DNA of 64,000 nucleotides from positions 8,432,001 to 8,496,000 of the forward strand of contig NZ_RAPR01000001.1 in assembly GCF_003610235.1 (NCBI RefSeq). The letters are read 5' to 3'. Position numbers and translations under genes: made by a program. This document shows, in pieces, positions 51,784 to 61,176 of this stretch (positions are counted from its first letter, which is position 1; each line of letters starts with the position of its first letter). The notes beneath the pieces were generated by a model. That model ran no database searches and was not told the origin of the DNA. It saw nothing but the letters and a program-made list of their open reading frames with translations. This DNA is from Catellatospora citrea. Lineage in GTDB: Bacteria; Actinomycetota; Actinomycetes; Mycobacteriales; Micromonosporaceae.

Positions 51784-52962
51784 TCAGCTCAGCCCGATCG
51801 CCGGGTCGATGAACTCGTTGGTCACCAGGTCCTGGGCGGTCAGACCCGCCTTGACCTCCTTGCGCTGGCCCGCGTAGATCGGGCCGACGATGCCGATGAC
51901 CTGCTTGACCCGGTCGACGTCGAAGTCGCCCAGGGTGGCGTTGCCGCCGTTGCCGACGATCTTCAGCTTGAGCTGCTGCTCGACGCTGAAGGCCGCCTGC
52001 TCCTTGCTGTACGGGAAGCCCTTGTACGCGTCGTTCAGCTTGATGATCAGCTCATTGGTCGCGGCGAAGTTCTTCACGTACTCGACCTGCGAGCGCTGGA
52101 TGATCGGCACCAGGCGCTTGAGGCAGGCGGCGTGCTCGGCCTTCTTGTCCGCGCGCACCACGACGGCCTCGGGATAGATCGGGTAGCCGGTGTCGTGGAT
52201 GAGCTGGAACTTGACCGGCTTCTTCCACTGCGGCAGGGCCTTCTCGTAGATGAACGGCTCGTTGGTGGCGAAGCCCTGCTGGGCGATCTTGCCCTTCTCG
52301 GACAGGAACCGGGTGGGGCTGCCGTCGTACGCGCCGTCGACCTGGCCGCGGCGCAGGATGCCGGACCCGGTCAGGTAGTCCATGTAGGTCGCGCCGTTGA
52401 AGAACAGCACCGGGGTGTTCGTCTTGCCGATGTCGACGATCGAGTTGAAGTTCGGGTTCGTCGCCGGGTCCCACATGATCATGTAGGGCGCGATGTCGAA
52501 CGGGGCGACGACCGCGACGACGGGCTGCTTGGCCGACAGGCCGATCGCGTCGTCGGTGGCCACCTGGCCCAGCATGATCGACGGGTCGGCGTACATCTGC
52601 GCGCCGGCGTTCTGGAAACCGATCGCCGGGCCGCCCGCGCGGATCTCGATGTTCACGCCGGTGCTCTGCCCGCCGGACATCAGCGGGCCGGTGACCTTCT
52701 TGGCCCCGGCGTCGATCGTCGGCGTCGGGCCCAGCAGGCCGTAGAGCGCGCCGTGCTCCGCCTCGGGCGTCCACGCCGCCTGCACCACGACCGTCGCCGG
52801 GCACACCGCGGCCAGGTCGATGGAGCCGCTGCCCGCGCTGGGCGCCGGGGCCGCCGGGGTGTCGCCGCCGGACTGGCAGCCCCCGGCCAGCAGCATCGCG
52901 ACCAGCGCGGTCGCCGCGCCGGCCCGGCGCAATGGCCGTTGAGATGCGGGAAGGGTACTCAT
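51784..52962 (-). CDS. ABC substrate-binding lipoprotein, NMT1/SsuA-TauA type
   Basis: A 392-residue lipoprotein with AAGGAG before ATG 52962. The signal ends at LAGGC with Cys29. The mature part has the periplasmic-binding fold of the aliphatic sulfonate/nitrate/pyrimidine-precursor group (NMT1/THI5-like), e.g. IGFQNAGAQMYADPSIMLGQ and MIMWDPATNPNFNSIVDIGK. Partner of the permease and ATPase just upstream. Confidence 0.87.
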   Translation of the reverse strand: MSTLPASQRPLRRAGAATALVAMLLAGGCQSGGDTPAAPAPSAGSGSIDLAAVCPATVVVQAAWTPEAEHGALYGLLGPTPTIDAGAKKVTGPLMSGGQSTGVNIEIRAGGPAIGFQNAGAQMYADPSIMLGQVATDDAIGLSAKQPVVAVVAPFDIAPYMIMWDPATNPNFNSIVDIGKTNTPVLFFNGATYMDYLTGSGILRRGQVDGAYDGSPTRFLSEKGKIAQQGFATNEPFIYEKALPQWKKPVKFQLIHDTGYPIYPEAVVVRADKKAEHAACLKRLVPIIQRSQVEYVKNFAATNELIIKLNDAYKGFPYSKEQAAFSVEQQLKLKIVGNGGNATLGDFDVDRVKQVIGIVGPIYAGQRKEVKAGLTAQDLVTNEFIDPAIGLS

Positions 52963-52999
52963 GGATCTCCTTTATGAGGGGTGGGGGTGGGCGGGACGG

Positions 53000-53821
53000 T
53001 CAGCGGGGCGCGCCGCCGGTGTAGGGCCGGCGGTGCTGCGAGGAGTGCCAGGCGGTGGCCCGCCGGGCGAGGACCCCGAACAGCCAGAACACGATCACGC
53101 CGAACGCCGAGGCGAGGAACACCGCGGCGAAGAGCATTTCGGACTGCAGCCGCCGGGGGTACACGTAGATGAGCTGGCCGAGGCCGGGATCGCCCTGCTG
53201 GAAGAAGAAGTCGCCGACGATCGCGCCGATGACCGCCGCCCCGGCGGAGATGCGCAGCCCGGTGAGGATCGCGGGCAGCGCGGCGGGCAGTTGCAGCTTC
53301 ACCAGGCGGGTCAGCCGGCCGGCGCGGTGCAGGGTGAACAGGTCGTGCAGCGCCGGGTCGACCGAGCGCAGGCCGAACAGCGAGTTGGCCACGATCGGGA
53401 ACAGCGCGATGAGCACGCAGGTCAGCACCCGGCTGGAGAAGCCGAATCCGAACCAGAACCCGAACAGCGGCACCAGCGCCAGGACCGGCACGGTCTGCAG
53501 CGCCACCGCGTACGGGTACAGCGAGCGCTCGACCCAGCGCGCCTGGCTCATCAGGATCGCCAGCGCCAGGCCGAGCACCGCGGCGCAGACCAGCCCGGTC
53601 ACCGCCACCTCCGCGGAGAGTTGCAACGCGGCCAGCAGCTCGGCGACGTTGGCCGGGTCGCCAAAGGCGACCTTGACGACCTCGTGCGGCGGGGGCAGCA
53701 GGAAGCGCCGATCGACGTCGATCAGCACGTAGCTGCCGAAGTACCAGGCGGCCAGCACGAGCGCGGCCACCGCCGTGGGCGGCGCCAGCCGGCGGGCCTG
53801 CCGGGTCAGCACACGGGTCAT
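53000..53821 (-). CDS. ABC transporter permease, SsuC/TauC type
   Basis: A 273-residue BPD_transp_1 permease with about six helices. The cytoplasmic EAA-like loop is PALHDLFTLHRAGRLTRLVK followed by LQLPAALPAILTGLRISAG. Its ATG overlaps the ATPase stop by 4 nt. The C-terminus has a basic tail. Confidence 0.92.
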   Translation of the reverse strand: MTRVLTRQARRLAPPTAVAALVLAAWYFGSYVLIDVDRRFLLPPPHEVVKVAFGDPANVAELLAALQLSAEVAVTGLVCAAVLGLALAILMSQARWVERSLYPYAVALQTVPVLALVPLFGFWFGFGFSSRVLTCVLIALFPIVANSLFGLRSVDPALHDLFTLHRAGRLTRLVKLQLPAALPAILTGLRISAGAAVIGAIVGDFFFQQGDPGLGQLIYVYPRRLQSEMLFAAVFLASAFGVIVFWLFGVLARRATAWHSSQHRRPYTGGAPR

Positions 53822-54585
53822 GCGGCGACCTCGATCCGGTCGGCGGCGCCGCCCTGCAACAGGGCGGTCACCTGCGAGGTCAGTTCGGTGAAGGCGGGGG
53901 AGAAGCGCACCTCGGGCAGGCGCGGGTACGGCAGCGGCACGGCCACCTCGCCGACCAGCCGTCCCGGGCGGTCGGCCATCACGAGCACCCGCTGCGACAG
54001 GTAGACCGCCTCGGCCACGGAGTGGGTGACCAGCAGCCCCGCGAACCCGTCCGCGACGAACAGCTCCTGCAGGTCGTCGCCGAGCCGAGCACGGGTGATC
54101 TCGTCGACGGAGCCGAACGGCTCGTCGAACAGCATCAGCTCGGGCCGGCCGGTGAGGGTGCGGGCCAGCGACACCCGCATCCGCATGCCGCCGGACAGGG
54201 TGCCGGGCAGCGCGTCGGCGACGTGGGACAGCCCCACCCGCCGCAGCGCCTCCTCGGCCCGGTCGCGGCGCTCGCGCGCGGGCACGCCGGTCAGCTCGCC
54301 GGCCAGCTCGACGTTGCGCCGTACGCTGCGCCAGGGCAGCAGGGTCGGGTCCTGGAACACGTAGCCGAGCCGCTCGGTGGCGCGGCCGACCGTGCCGGCG
54401 GACGGTGCGAGCAGCCCGGCGGCCAGCCGCAGCAGGGTGCTCTTGCCGCAGCCGGAGGGTCCGACCACGGCGGTGAACTCACCGGGGGCCAGGGACAGGG
54501 TCACCCCGTCGAGGGCGACGGTGCCGCCGGGATATCGCACGCCGACCGCCTCCATCGTCAGGGCGGGTCTGTCGTCGTCGGTCAC
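53818..54585 (-). CDS. ABC transporter ATP-binding protein, SsuB/TauB type
   Basis: A 255-residue ATPase. Walker A GPSGCGKST (about 42-50), Q-loop VFQDPTLLPWRSV, signature LSGGMRMRVSLARTL and Walker B LMLFDEPFGSVDE. The GTG start at 54585 overlaps the amidohydrolase stop (GTGA). Confidence 0.93.
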   Translation of the reverse strand: MTDDDRPALTMEAVGVRYPGGTVALDGVTLSLAPGEFTAVVGPSGCGKSTLLRLAAGLLAPSAGTVGRATERLGYVFQDPTLLPWRSVRRNVELAGELTGVPARERRDRAEEALRRVGLSHVADALPGTLSGGMRMRVSLARTLTGRPELMLFDEPFGSVDEITRARLGDDLQELFVADGFAGLLVTHSVAEAVYLSQRVLVMADRPGRLVGEVAVPLPYPRLPEVRFSPAFTELTSQVTALLQGGAADRIEVAA

Positions 54586-55841
54586 GCGGGGTGTCCTATC
54601 TGTGCAGGGTGGTCGTCCGGGTCGTGCCGGGTGACCGTGGTGCGGGCGACGATCCGCCCGCCGTGGACCACCAGCCGGTGGGCGGTGGCGGTGGCGAGGG
54701 CCTCGCGCAGCGAACTCGCGCGTACGGCCAGCAGCTCGGCCGGCGAACCCGGCGCGACGGCGACCGGGGGCAGCCCTGCGGCTAGCCGGGCCTGCACGCT
54801 GACCGCGTCGTACGCGGTCTCGGGGGTGTCGTGCCCGGCCAGCACCAGCAGCGCCGCCGTCTCCAGGGGGTCGCCGCGGCCGAGGAGCTGGAACGGGTCC
54901 TGCAGGTTGTCGCCGCCCGCGGCGACCGTGACGCCCGCGGCGCGCAGGGTGCGCAGCGCGGTCAGCCCGCGCGGCACGGCCCGGTCGTGGTCGCGTCCCT
55001 GCAGGAACAGGTTGGTCTGCGGCAGGCAGGCGACGGCGATCCCGGCCCGGGCGACCTTGTCGGCGATCTGCCCGGCCCGGTCGGACTCCATCATGCCGAG
55101 GCTGACGCAGTGCCCGGCGATGACGCCGTGCGGGAAGCCGGTCGCCGTCACCGCGTCGGCCAGCAGTTCCAGTGTGCAGGGATCGGGGTGCAGCCATTCG
55201 TCGACGTGCAGGTCGAGCGGGACGCCGTGGCGTGCCGCGAGGTCCAGGCAGATCTCGATGCAGCCGGCCGGGTCGGGGTCGAGCCCGGGGCACGCGCCGA
55301 CCGCGTCCGCGCCCGCGGCCAGCGCATCGGCCAGCAGCGCCCGGTTGGCGGCCCCGGCGGCGCCCGTCAGCGGCGTGGCCGCGAACGCGGTGACCTGCAC
55401 GGCGCAGCGGGCGGCGGCCTGGTCGCGCACCGCGAGCACGGCCAGCAGCGCGCGCAGGCCGATCCCCTCGCCGAGGTCGGCATGGGTGCGCACGGCCGTC
55501 GCGCCGTGGCCGAGGTAGGCGTCGAGGGCCGTGCGGGCCGAGTTCTCGACCTGCTCGCGCGTCAGCGACGGGCGGTACGCCAGCCAGGCGGTGACCGCGC
55601 CGAACAGGTCTCCGGCCGGGTTGGGCACGGCGTCGGCGCTCAATGCCTTGTCCAGGTGCGCGTGGATCTCCGCGGGCGCGGGCAGCAGCAGGTGCCCGGC
55701 GAGGTCGACGACCTGGGCGCCGGTGGCGTCGCCGGCGCCGGCCACCGCGACCTGCGCGATCACGCCGTCCTGCACCCGCACGTCGACCTGGCGCCCGTCG
55801 GCGAGCACGGCGGTGCGCAGCAGCAGCGGTCCGCCGGTCAC
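54582..55841 (-). CDS. Cytosine-deaminase-like amidohydrolase
   Basis: A 419-residue metal-dependent deaminase. GTG 55841 overlaps the stop of the binding-protein gene upstream. Metal site IHAHLDK (His60, His62, with Asp64-Lys65), VRTHADLGEG, DLHVDEW, the GHCVSLG His and GGDNLQDPF Asp are all present, the pattern of CodA/N-isopropylammelide-type enzymes that remove amino groups from pyrimidines, triazines or related rings. It is embedded in an uptake operon, so its substrate is probably what the transporter brings in. Confidence 0.88.
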   Translation of the reverse strand: MTGGPLLLRTAVLADGRQVDVRVQDGVIAQVAVAGAGDATGAQVVDLAGHLLLPAPAEIHAHLDKALSADAVPNPAGDLFGAVTAWLAYRPSLTREQVENSARTALDAYLGHGATAVRTHADLGEGIGLRALLAVLAVRDQAAARCAVQVTAFAATPLTGAAGAANRALLADALAAGADAVGACPGLDPDPAGCIEICLDLAARHGVPLDLHVDEWLHPDPCTLELLADAVTATGFPHGVIAGHCVSLGMMESDRAGQIADKVARAGIAVACLPQTNLFLQGRDHDRAVPRGLTALRTLRAAGVTVAAGGDNLQDPFQLLGRGDPLETAALLVLAGHDTPETAYDAVSVQARLAAGLPPVAVAPGSPAELLAVRASSLREALATATAHRLVVHGGRIVARTTVTRHDPDDHPAQIGHPA

Positions 55842-57079
55842 GGCTTGGGCTCCGGGCTGCTCCAGCGTGCCGACGCCGACGCGAGTTCGATCGGGTACAC
55901 CAGGCGGTAGCCGCGGTCCTGCCATTGCTCGACGACCGCGGCGGCGAACTGGTTCTGGCCGTCGTCGCCGAAGCGCACGCCGTCCCACGGCATGATCATC
56001 TGTACCGCCGACAGGGAGGTCCGGCGCAGCGCGGTGCGGATCGCGGCGGGATCGGCGGACCCGGCCGCGTCCACGGCGGCCGCGAGCGCCATGGTCGCGG
56101 TGAACGCGTCGGCGGCGACCGCGCTCATGGGCTTGGCGTAGCGCTGCTCGTACAACTGGGCGACGAGCCGGGCTGTCGGGTCCCGCCCGGCGAGGTCGGC
56201 CGACCACGGCACGGCCCGCAGCAGCGCGGCCCCGCTGTCGGGCCGCTCGAGCAGCCGGAAGCCCTGGCCCAGGCCGAACAGCGTCGGCCGCGGTTCGGTC
56301 TGCCCGGCGGCGTCGGAGACGGCCTGGGCGCCGGCCGCGGTCTGCGCCCACGCCACCACCGTGTGCCCGGCCGATTCGGCGAGCCGGTCGCGCAGCTGCG
56401 CGGTGTCGGGCGCGGCCGCCCTCACCGTCAACGACGTGCCGATCGGCACGGCCGCCCGGCGGGCCAGGTCGCGCAGGTTCGTCACGGCCGCAGCCGAGCC
56501 GGGCCGTCCGGCCTCGGTGACCAGGGTGATCCCGCCCGCGTCGGCACCGCGGCGGGCCAGCAGCGCGAACGCGGCCTCCGCGAGCCGGCTGTCGCTCGGC
56601 CCGGTCCGGAAGTACCAGTCGATGCCCAACTCGGTGAGGTAGTCGTCGGTGCTCCGCGCGTCGAGCAGCGGCACCCGCAGCCGCTTGGCCTGGCTGGCGG
56701 CGGCCTCGGCGATCTCCGTGGACCCGGCGAGCACCAGCCCGGCCACGTGCTCCTGCTCGGCGAGCGCGGTCATCGCGGCGGCGGCGGCCTCGGATCCGCC
56801 CGCGGTGTCGCGGACTGCCAGGCTCAGCCGCGCGCCGCCGCGCCCCGGCAGGCCGGTGCCCGCGGCCAGTGGCAGCGGGAGATCAGGGTGGTCGTCGTTG
56901 ACGACGTCGACGGCCAGCCGCGCGCCGTTCACTGCGTCGACGCCCCAGCCGGCGTCGGGGCCGCTCTGCGGGGCGAGCACGCCGACCGCGGCCGGCTGCG
57001 GGATGTCCGTCGTGGTCGTGCATCCGGCGGTCAGCAGGGCGACCGAGGCCAGGCAGCACGCCAGGCGCAGCCGATTCAT
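55838..57079 (-). CDS. Substrate-binding lipoprotein, branched-chain-amino-acid/amide (Peripla_BP_6) type
   Basis: A 413-residue lipoprotein; the signal ends at LLTAGC with Cys20. The core shows VGVLAPQSGPDAGWGVDAVN, GLVLAGSTEIAEAAASQAKR and VPLLDARSTDDYLTELG. It is first in the six-gene operon although the ABC importer there belongs to another family with its own binding protein, so it may sense the substrate or serve a distant transporter. ATG 57079 is chosen for the signal peptide; GGAG lies about 11 nt upstream. The 225-bp gap to 57305 is AT-rich and carries GTACGGAG twice (57244 and 57290 regions). Confidence 0.85.
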   Translation of the reverse strand: MNRLRLACCLASVALLTAGCTTTTDIPQPAAVGVLAPQSGPDAGWGVDAVNGARLAVDVVNDDHPDLPLPLAAGTGLPGRGGARLSLAVRDTAGGSEAAAAAMTALAEQEHVAGLVLAGSTEIAEAAASQAKRLRVPLLDARSTDDYLTELGIDWYFRTGPSDSRLAEAAFALLARRGADAGGITLVTEAGRPGSAAAVTNLRDLARRAAVPIGTSLTVRAAAPDTAQLRDRLAESAGHTVVAWAQTAAGAQAVSDAAGQTEPRPTLFGLGQGFRLLERPDSGAALLRAVPWSADLAGRDPTARLVAQLYEQRYAKPMSAVAADAFTATMALAAAVDAAGSADPAAIRTALRRTSLSAVQMIMPWDGVRFGDDGQNQFAAAVVEQWQDRGYRLVYPIELASASARWSSPEPKP

Positions 57080-57304
57080 GGGACGCACGCTCCGTTGTGG
57101 ATGAACTTGCCAGTGCCGATGATCGTGGACCGGGGTATCTTTTCGTGCGCGACTGAGAGTTTCAAGCCCTGGCGTCGTATGTGTTCCGTTAAATAAGTTC
57201 ATCCCGGATGTACTTGCTGCGACATCAATGCCGACGGTTAGATGTACGGAGCAAACCCTAGATCACTCTTATGCGGACTGAGCAAAGTGTACGGAGGTCG
57301 TCCG

Positions 57305-59722
57305 GTGACGGATCAAGGGCGTCGCAGCGGGCGGGCGACCGGGGCGCATCGCCGCTCGTCACCGCTGCGTGCACGGCTCTGGCGGGTGCCCACCAAGCTC
57401 GCGGCTGTGCTCACCGTGCCGCTGCTGGGCTTCCTCGTCGTCGCGGGCGTGCAGATCTCCGACTCGGTGCGCACCGCCGCCGACCTCGACGCGTTCTCCC
57501 GCCAGGTCGCCCTCGGCGACGAGATCACCACCCTGGTGCACGAGCTGCAGAACGAACGCGACCGCACCGTCGGCATGCTGGTCTCGCTGTCGGCGGGTGG
57601 CTCGCCGGTCCGTGACGTCGCCGCCCTGGCCCCCGAACGCACCGCCGTCGACCGCGCCGCGGCGCGCTGGCGCACGGCGGCCGCGGAACTGGCCGCCGAA
57701 GCCGCGACGGCCGGCCCCTACCGGGCCGCCCGGGACGGGCTCGACCAGGTGGCGCCGATGCGCGCCGGGGTCGCCGGTGGCTGGCTGCGCGCCCAGGCCG
57801 CCTTCGACGCCTACACCGGTGTCATCGCCGCCCTGCACGCGCTGCTGCCCACCCCGGCCGACGTCGGCGGCGACGCCGCGCTGGGCCGGCAGGTGCGCGG
57901 CTTCAGCACCCTGGCGCGGGCCAAGGAGCTCACCGCGCAGATCCGCGGCCGCCTCTACATGCTCTGCTACGGAGCCGACTTCGAGGCCGCGCCCGCCTCG
58001 CGCCTCGCGCAGGCCCGTGCCCAGCGCCAGGCCGCGCTGGCCGGCTTCCGCGCCGACGCCGACCCGGCACAGGTCTCCCACTTCGAGGACGTCGTCGCCG
58101 GTCAGGCCGTACGCAGCGCCAACCGGCTCGCCGAGACGATCGTCGCCGCCGAACCCGGCACCGGAGTCGACCCGCAGCAGTGGTGGTCGGCCAGCACCAC
58201 CGAACTCGAACAGCTGCGCACCGTCGAGCAGGACCTGCTGGCCGGCGCGTCCGAAGCGGTCGCCGCGGCCAGCGCCAGCCAATGGCTCACCACCCTGTTC
58301 GGCTCGCTCGTCACCATCGTGCTGCTGCTCGCGGCAGTGCTGATGTCCATCGTGATCGGCCGGAACATGGCCTCCACGCTGCGCTCGCTGCGCACCCAGG
58401 CGCTGATCGTCGCCGAGGTCGCGCTGCCCGGCGTCATCGAGCAACTGCGGCTGTCCCCGACGACCGCGCCGCCGGTGCACGTCGAACCGATCGTGGTCGG
58501 CTCCCAGGACGAGGTCGCCGAGGTCGCCGAGGCGTTCACCGCCGTGCACCTGAGCGCGGTGCGGCTGGCCGCCGAGCAGGCGAGCATGCGCCGCAACGTC
58601 AACGAGATCTTCATCAAGCTGTCCCGGCGCAGCCAGACCCTGGTGGAACGGCAGCTGCAGCTGCTCGACACGATGGAGTCGGCCGAGGTCGACCCGGACA
58701 AGCTGGGCAACCTGTTCCGGCTCGACCACCTCGCCGCCCGCCTGCGCCGCAACGACGAGAACCTGCTCGTGCTCGCCGGCGGCGACACCGCCCGGCACTG
58801 GAACCGGCCCAAGGACCTCAACACCATCGTGCTCGCGGCGACCGCCGAGGTCGAGCACTACCAGCGGGTGCAGCACGACACCCCCGACGGGGTGCACGTG
58901 GTCGGCCACGCCGTCGCCGACGTGGTCAACCTGCTGGCCGAGCTGCTGGAGAACGGCACGGCCTTCTCCCCGCCCGACACCTCGGTGCGGGTCAGCGGCC
59001 ACGCCCTGGCAGACGGTTCGGCCGAGCTGATCGTCGCCGACGACGGCATCGGCATGTCCGCGCAGCTGCTCGCCGAGGCCAACAGCCAGGTGTCGGAGCC
59101 GGTCAGCATCGACACCTCGGCGGCCGAGCGGATGGGCCTGGTCGTGGTCGGACACCTCGCCCGGCGGCACGGCATCACCGTGGACCTGACCTCCGGCGTA
59201 CGCGGCGTCACCGTGCGCATTCACCTGCCCGAGGCGCTGATCGCGCCGGCCCCCGCCGAGGAGCCCGACACCGCGCCGCCGTCAGACGACCCCGACGCCG
59301 ACGCGTCGGCGCTGTCGTCGCTGCGCCGCCGCGTGCCGACCCGCTCCGAGGACGTGCTGACCCCCGAGCGCCGCTCGCCCAGCATCTGGTGGACCCGCGA
59401 CCCCGGCGAGCAGGCGGCCGCCGCACCGGCGCCCGAATCCGCCCCGCAGCCGCCCGCGCTGACCAAGGCCGGGCTGCCCGCCCGCACCCGCCGGACGGTG
59501 CCGCAGGTGAATCAGGCCGCGAGCACCCGCTACGAGGCCGACCCGGATGCGCTGGGCGACACGCTGACCAGGCTCTACCAGGGTGTACGGCGAGCCGAGG
59601 CGGAGGCCGAGGCGCAGGACGGTGCGGAGCAGGGCGCGGAGGCCTCGCCCGCGCCGGAACAGGACGACGCCGAGGGGCGGACCGAGGCGGAGCGGCAGCT
59701 GACTCAGCCGGCCGGCAAGTGA
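57305..59722 (+). CDS. Nitrate/nitrite-sensor-type (NIT domain) histidine kinase-like protein, CvnA-like
   Basis: An 805-residue membrane protein; GTG 57305 has GGAGG about 8 nt upstream. TM1 is at about 33-52, followed by an outer NIT domain (about 60-290; conserved LVHELQNERDRTVGMLVS). TM2 is at about 327-355, then a HAMP-like helix and the ATPase domain (about 540-640: LLAELLENGTAFSPPDTSV and ADDGIGMS). A long Pro/Ala/Glu-rich tail follows. This is the kinase-like first protein of actinobacterial conservons (CvnA), which work on the membrane with a roadblock protein and a GTPase. No typical phospho-His box was identified with certainty. Confidence 0.88.
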   Translation: MTDQGRRSGRATGAHRRSSPLRARLWRVPTKLAAVLTVPLLGFLVVAGVQISDSVRTAADLDAFSRQVALGDEITTLVHELQNERDRTVGMLVSLSAGGSPVRDVAALAPERTAVDRAAARWRTAAAELAAEAATAGPYRAARDGLDQVAPMRAGVAGGWLRAQAAFDAYTGVIAALHALLPTPADVGGDAALGRQVRGFSTLARAKELTAQIRGRLYMLCYGADFEAAPASRLAQARAQRQAALAGFRADADPAQVSHFEDVVAGQAVRSANRLAETIVAAEPGTGVDPQQWWSASTTELEQLRTVEQDLLAGASEAVAAASASQWLTTLFGSLVTIVLLLAAVLMSIVIGRNMASTLRSLRTQALIVAEVALPGVIEQLRLSPTTAPPVHVEPIVVGSQDEVAEVAEAFTAVHLSAVRLAAEQASMRRNVNEIFIKLSRRSQTLVERQLQLLDTMESAEVDPDKLGNLFRLDHLAARLRRNDENLLVLAGGDTARHWNRPKDLNTIVLAATAEVEHYQRVQHDTPDGVHVVGHAVADVVNLLAELLENGTAFSPPDTSVRVSGHALADGSAELIVADDGIGMSAQLLAEANSQVSEPVSIDTSAAERMGLVVVGHLARRHGITVDLTSGVRGVTVRIHLPEALIAPAPAEEPDTAPPSDDPDADASALSSLRRRVPTRSEDVLTPERRSPSIWWTRDPGEQAAAAPAPESAPQPPALTKAGLPARTRRTVPQVNQAASTRYEADPDALGDTLTRLYQGVRRAEAEAEAQDGAEQGAEASPAPEQDDAEGRTEAERQLTQPAGK

Positions 59723-59739
59723 CAGGAGAGTGGACGGAA

Positions 59740-60174
59740 ATGGCGATCAGCGCAGCTGCGCGTGACTTCAACTGGCTCATCAACGGCTTCGCCGAGCGGG
59801 TGGCCGGTGTCGTGCACACCGTGGTGGTCTCGTCGGACGGCCTGCTGGTGGCGGCCTCGGACCGGCTCCCGCGCGACAGCGCGGACCAGTTCGCGGCGGT
59901 GACGTCGAGCCTGGTCAGCGTGACCAAGAGCGCGGCGTCGCTGTTCGACGGCGACTCGGTGCGCCAGACCGTGGTCGAGATGGGCCGCGGCTTCCTGCTG
60001 GTGATGCCGATCCGCGACGGCTCGATCCTGGCCTCGCTGACCGCCGCCGGGGCCGACGTGGGCGTCGCCGGCTACGAGATGGCCAAGCTGTGCAAGCAGG
60101 CCGGCGAGGTGCTCACCCCGGCGATCCGCGCCGAACTGCAGCAGTCCCTGCCGCAGGTCCAGCACATCGGCTGA
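59740..60174 (+). CDS. Roadblock/LC7-domain protein, CvnB-like
   Basis: A 144-residue protein with the Roadblock/LC7 fold in residues about 10-115 (FNWLINGFAERVAGVVHTVV, VSSDGLLVAASDRLP, MGRGFLLVMPIRDGSILASL). ATG 59740 has AGGAG upstream. It lies 17 bp after the kinase-like gene, the normal CvnA-CvnB order, but the usual next genes (CvnC, DUF742, and CvnD, small GTPase) are absent: the following gene is on the opposite strand. CvnB proteins act as GTPase-activating or scaffold proteins. Confidence 0.9.
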   Translation: MAISAAARDFNWLINGFAERVAGVVHTVVVSSDGLLVAASDRLPRDSADQFAAVTSSLVSVTKSAASLFDGDSVRQTVVEMGRGFLLVMPIRDGSILASLTAAGADVGVAGYEMAKLCKQAGEVLTPAIRAELQQSLPQVQHIG

Positions 60175-60189
60175 GCCGCGGCAGGCCGT

Positions 60190-61029
60190 TCAGCAGGCGA
60201 GCACCCGGCGCAGCTCGGCCATCGCGCGGTCGGTGTCCCAGCGCGCGAGCTGCGGCCAGGTGTACGCCTGGCGCAGCTGCTCGAGCGCGCGGACGCCGAC
60301 CAGGTAGCCGATCCGGTCGGGCAGGTGGTGCCCGGCGTGCAGGTTCAGGTAGCGCCGCTGCACGTCGCGGTCCGTCGCATCCAGACACGCCAGGACCTCC
60401 GCCCGTGCGGCAGGCAGCACCTGCTCGCACTCGGCCAGCCAATCCTCGTGGCCGGGGCCGAACCACAGGTGCTCGGCAGGCCCGTACTCCGGCAGCAGTT
60501 CGGTGGTGAGCAGGGTCGCGAAGCCCTCGGCGAAGATCCCGTGCCCGAGCGGGCCCTCCTCCGGCCACGGCGTGGCGGGCATCGGCAGTTGGATCGCGTG
60601 CGCCATCTCGTGCGCGGCGAGGATCCTTGCCGCGGTGGCGTGCGGCACCTGCTCGACCGCCAGGAACAGGGTGGGCCTGCCGTCGACCTCGCTGACCCAG
60701 CCGTTCGACCTGGTCAGGCCGACCATGCTGACGCACGGCACGGTCAGGTCCTCGGCCTGCAGCACCGGGGCGACCAGCCGGGCGGCCTCCTCGATCCAGC
60801 CGGGTGCGAGCGGCGCGTTGGCCGTGATCCGGTCGATCAGCTCGGGGTATCGCGCGAGCGCGGGTCCGGGATCCGGCTCGCCGCCGCCACGGATGACGTC
60901 GGCCACGACCTCGGGATGGCGGGCGACGTACGCCCGCCACAGGGTGAGCCGGCGGTCCGGGGGAGCGTCCGCGGCCTGCGCCCAGAAGTCGAGGAAGGCG
61001 GGGACCAGATCGCGTACCTGGGTAGGCAT
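60190..61029 (-). CDS. Predicted zinc metalloprotease, DUF2268-like
   Basis: A 279-residue protein without a signal. The HExxH zinc site is in ARILAAHEMAHAIQLPMP and the third ligand Glu probably in GIFAEGFATLLTTEL, with a GYLVGVRALEQL segment later, the layout of predicted Zn-dependent proteases of the DUF2268 group. A possible -10 (TACGAT) ends 6 nt before ATG 61029 and no ribosome site is seen. Convergent with the roadblock gene. Confidence 0.8.
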   Translation of the reverse strand: MPTQVRDLVPAFLDFWAQAADAPPDRRLTLWRAYVARHPEVVADVIRGGGEPDPGPALARYPELIDRITANAPLAPGWIEEAARLVAPVLQAEDLTVPCVSMVGLTRSNGWVSEVDGRPTLFLAVEQVPHATAARILAAHEMAHAIQLPMPATPWPEEGPLGHGIFAEGFATLLTTELLPEYGPAEHLWFGPGHEDWLAECEQVLPAARAEVLACLDATDRDVQRRYLNLHAGHHLPDRIGYLVGVRALEQLRQAYTWPQLARWDTDRAMAELRRVLAC

Positions 61030-61113
61030 CCGGCGATCGTATCCGCGCTCCTGCCGCGTCGAGGTGGGACGAATTGCCCCTCCCGGTCAACGTGGGGCAC
61101 CCGCCTCTATCTA

Positions 61114-61142
61114 TTGACAGAGGCAAATGCAAACCATACGTT
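61114..61142 (+). promoter_or_regulatory. Near-consensus sigma-70-type promoter
   Basis: TTGACA (61114-61119), exactly 17 nt, TACGTT (61137-61142). A short inverted repeat CCTCT/AGAGG (61104-61123) overlaps the -35 and could be an operator. It drives the tiny secreted peptide at 61177. Confidence 0.65.
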
Positions 61143-61176
61143 CAGTGCATCGTCGGTGACGCTGAGGGGTGGTCCG

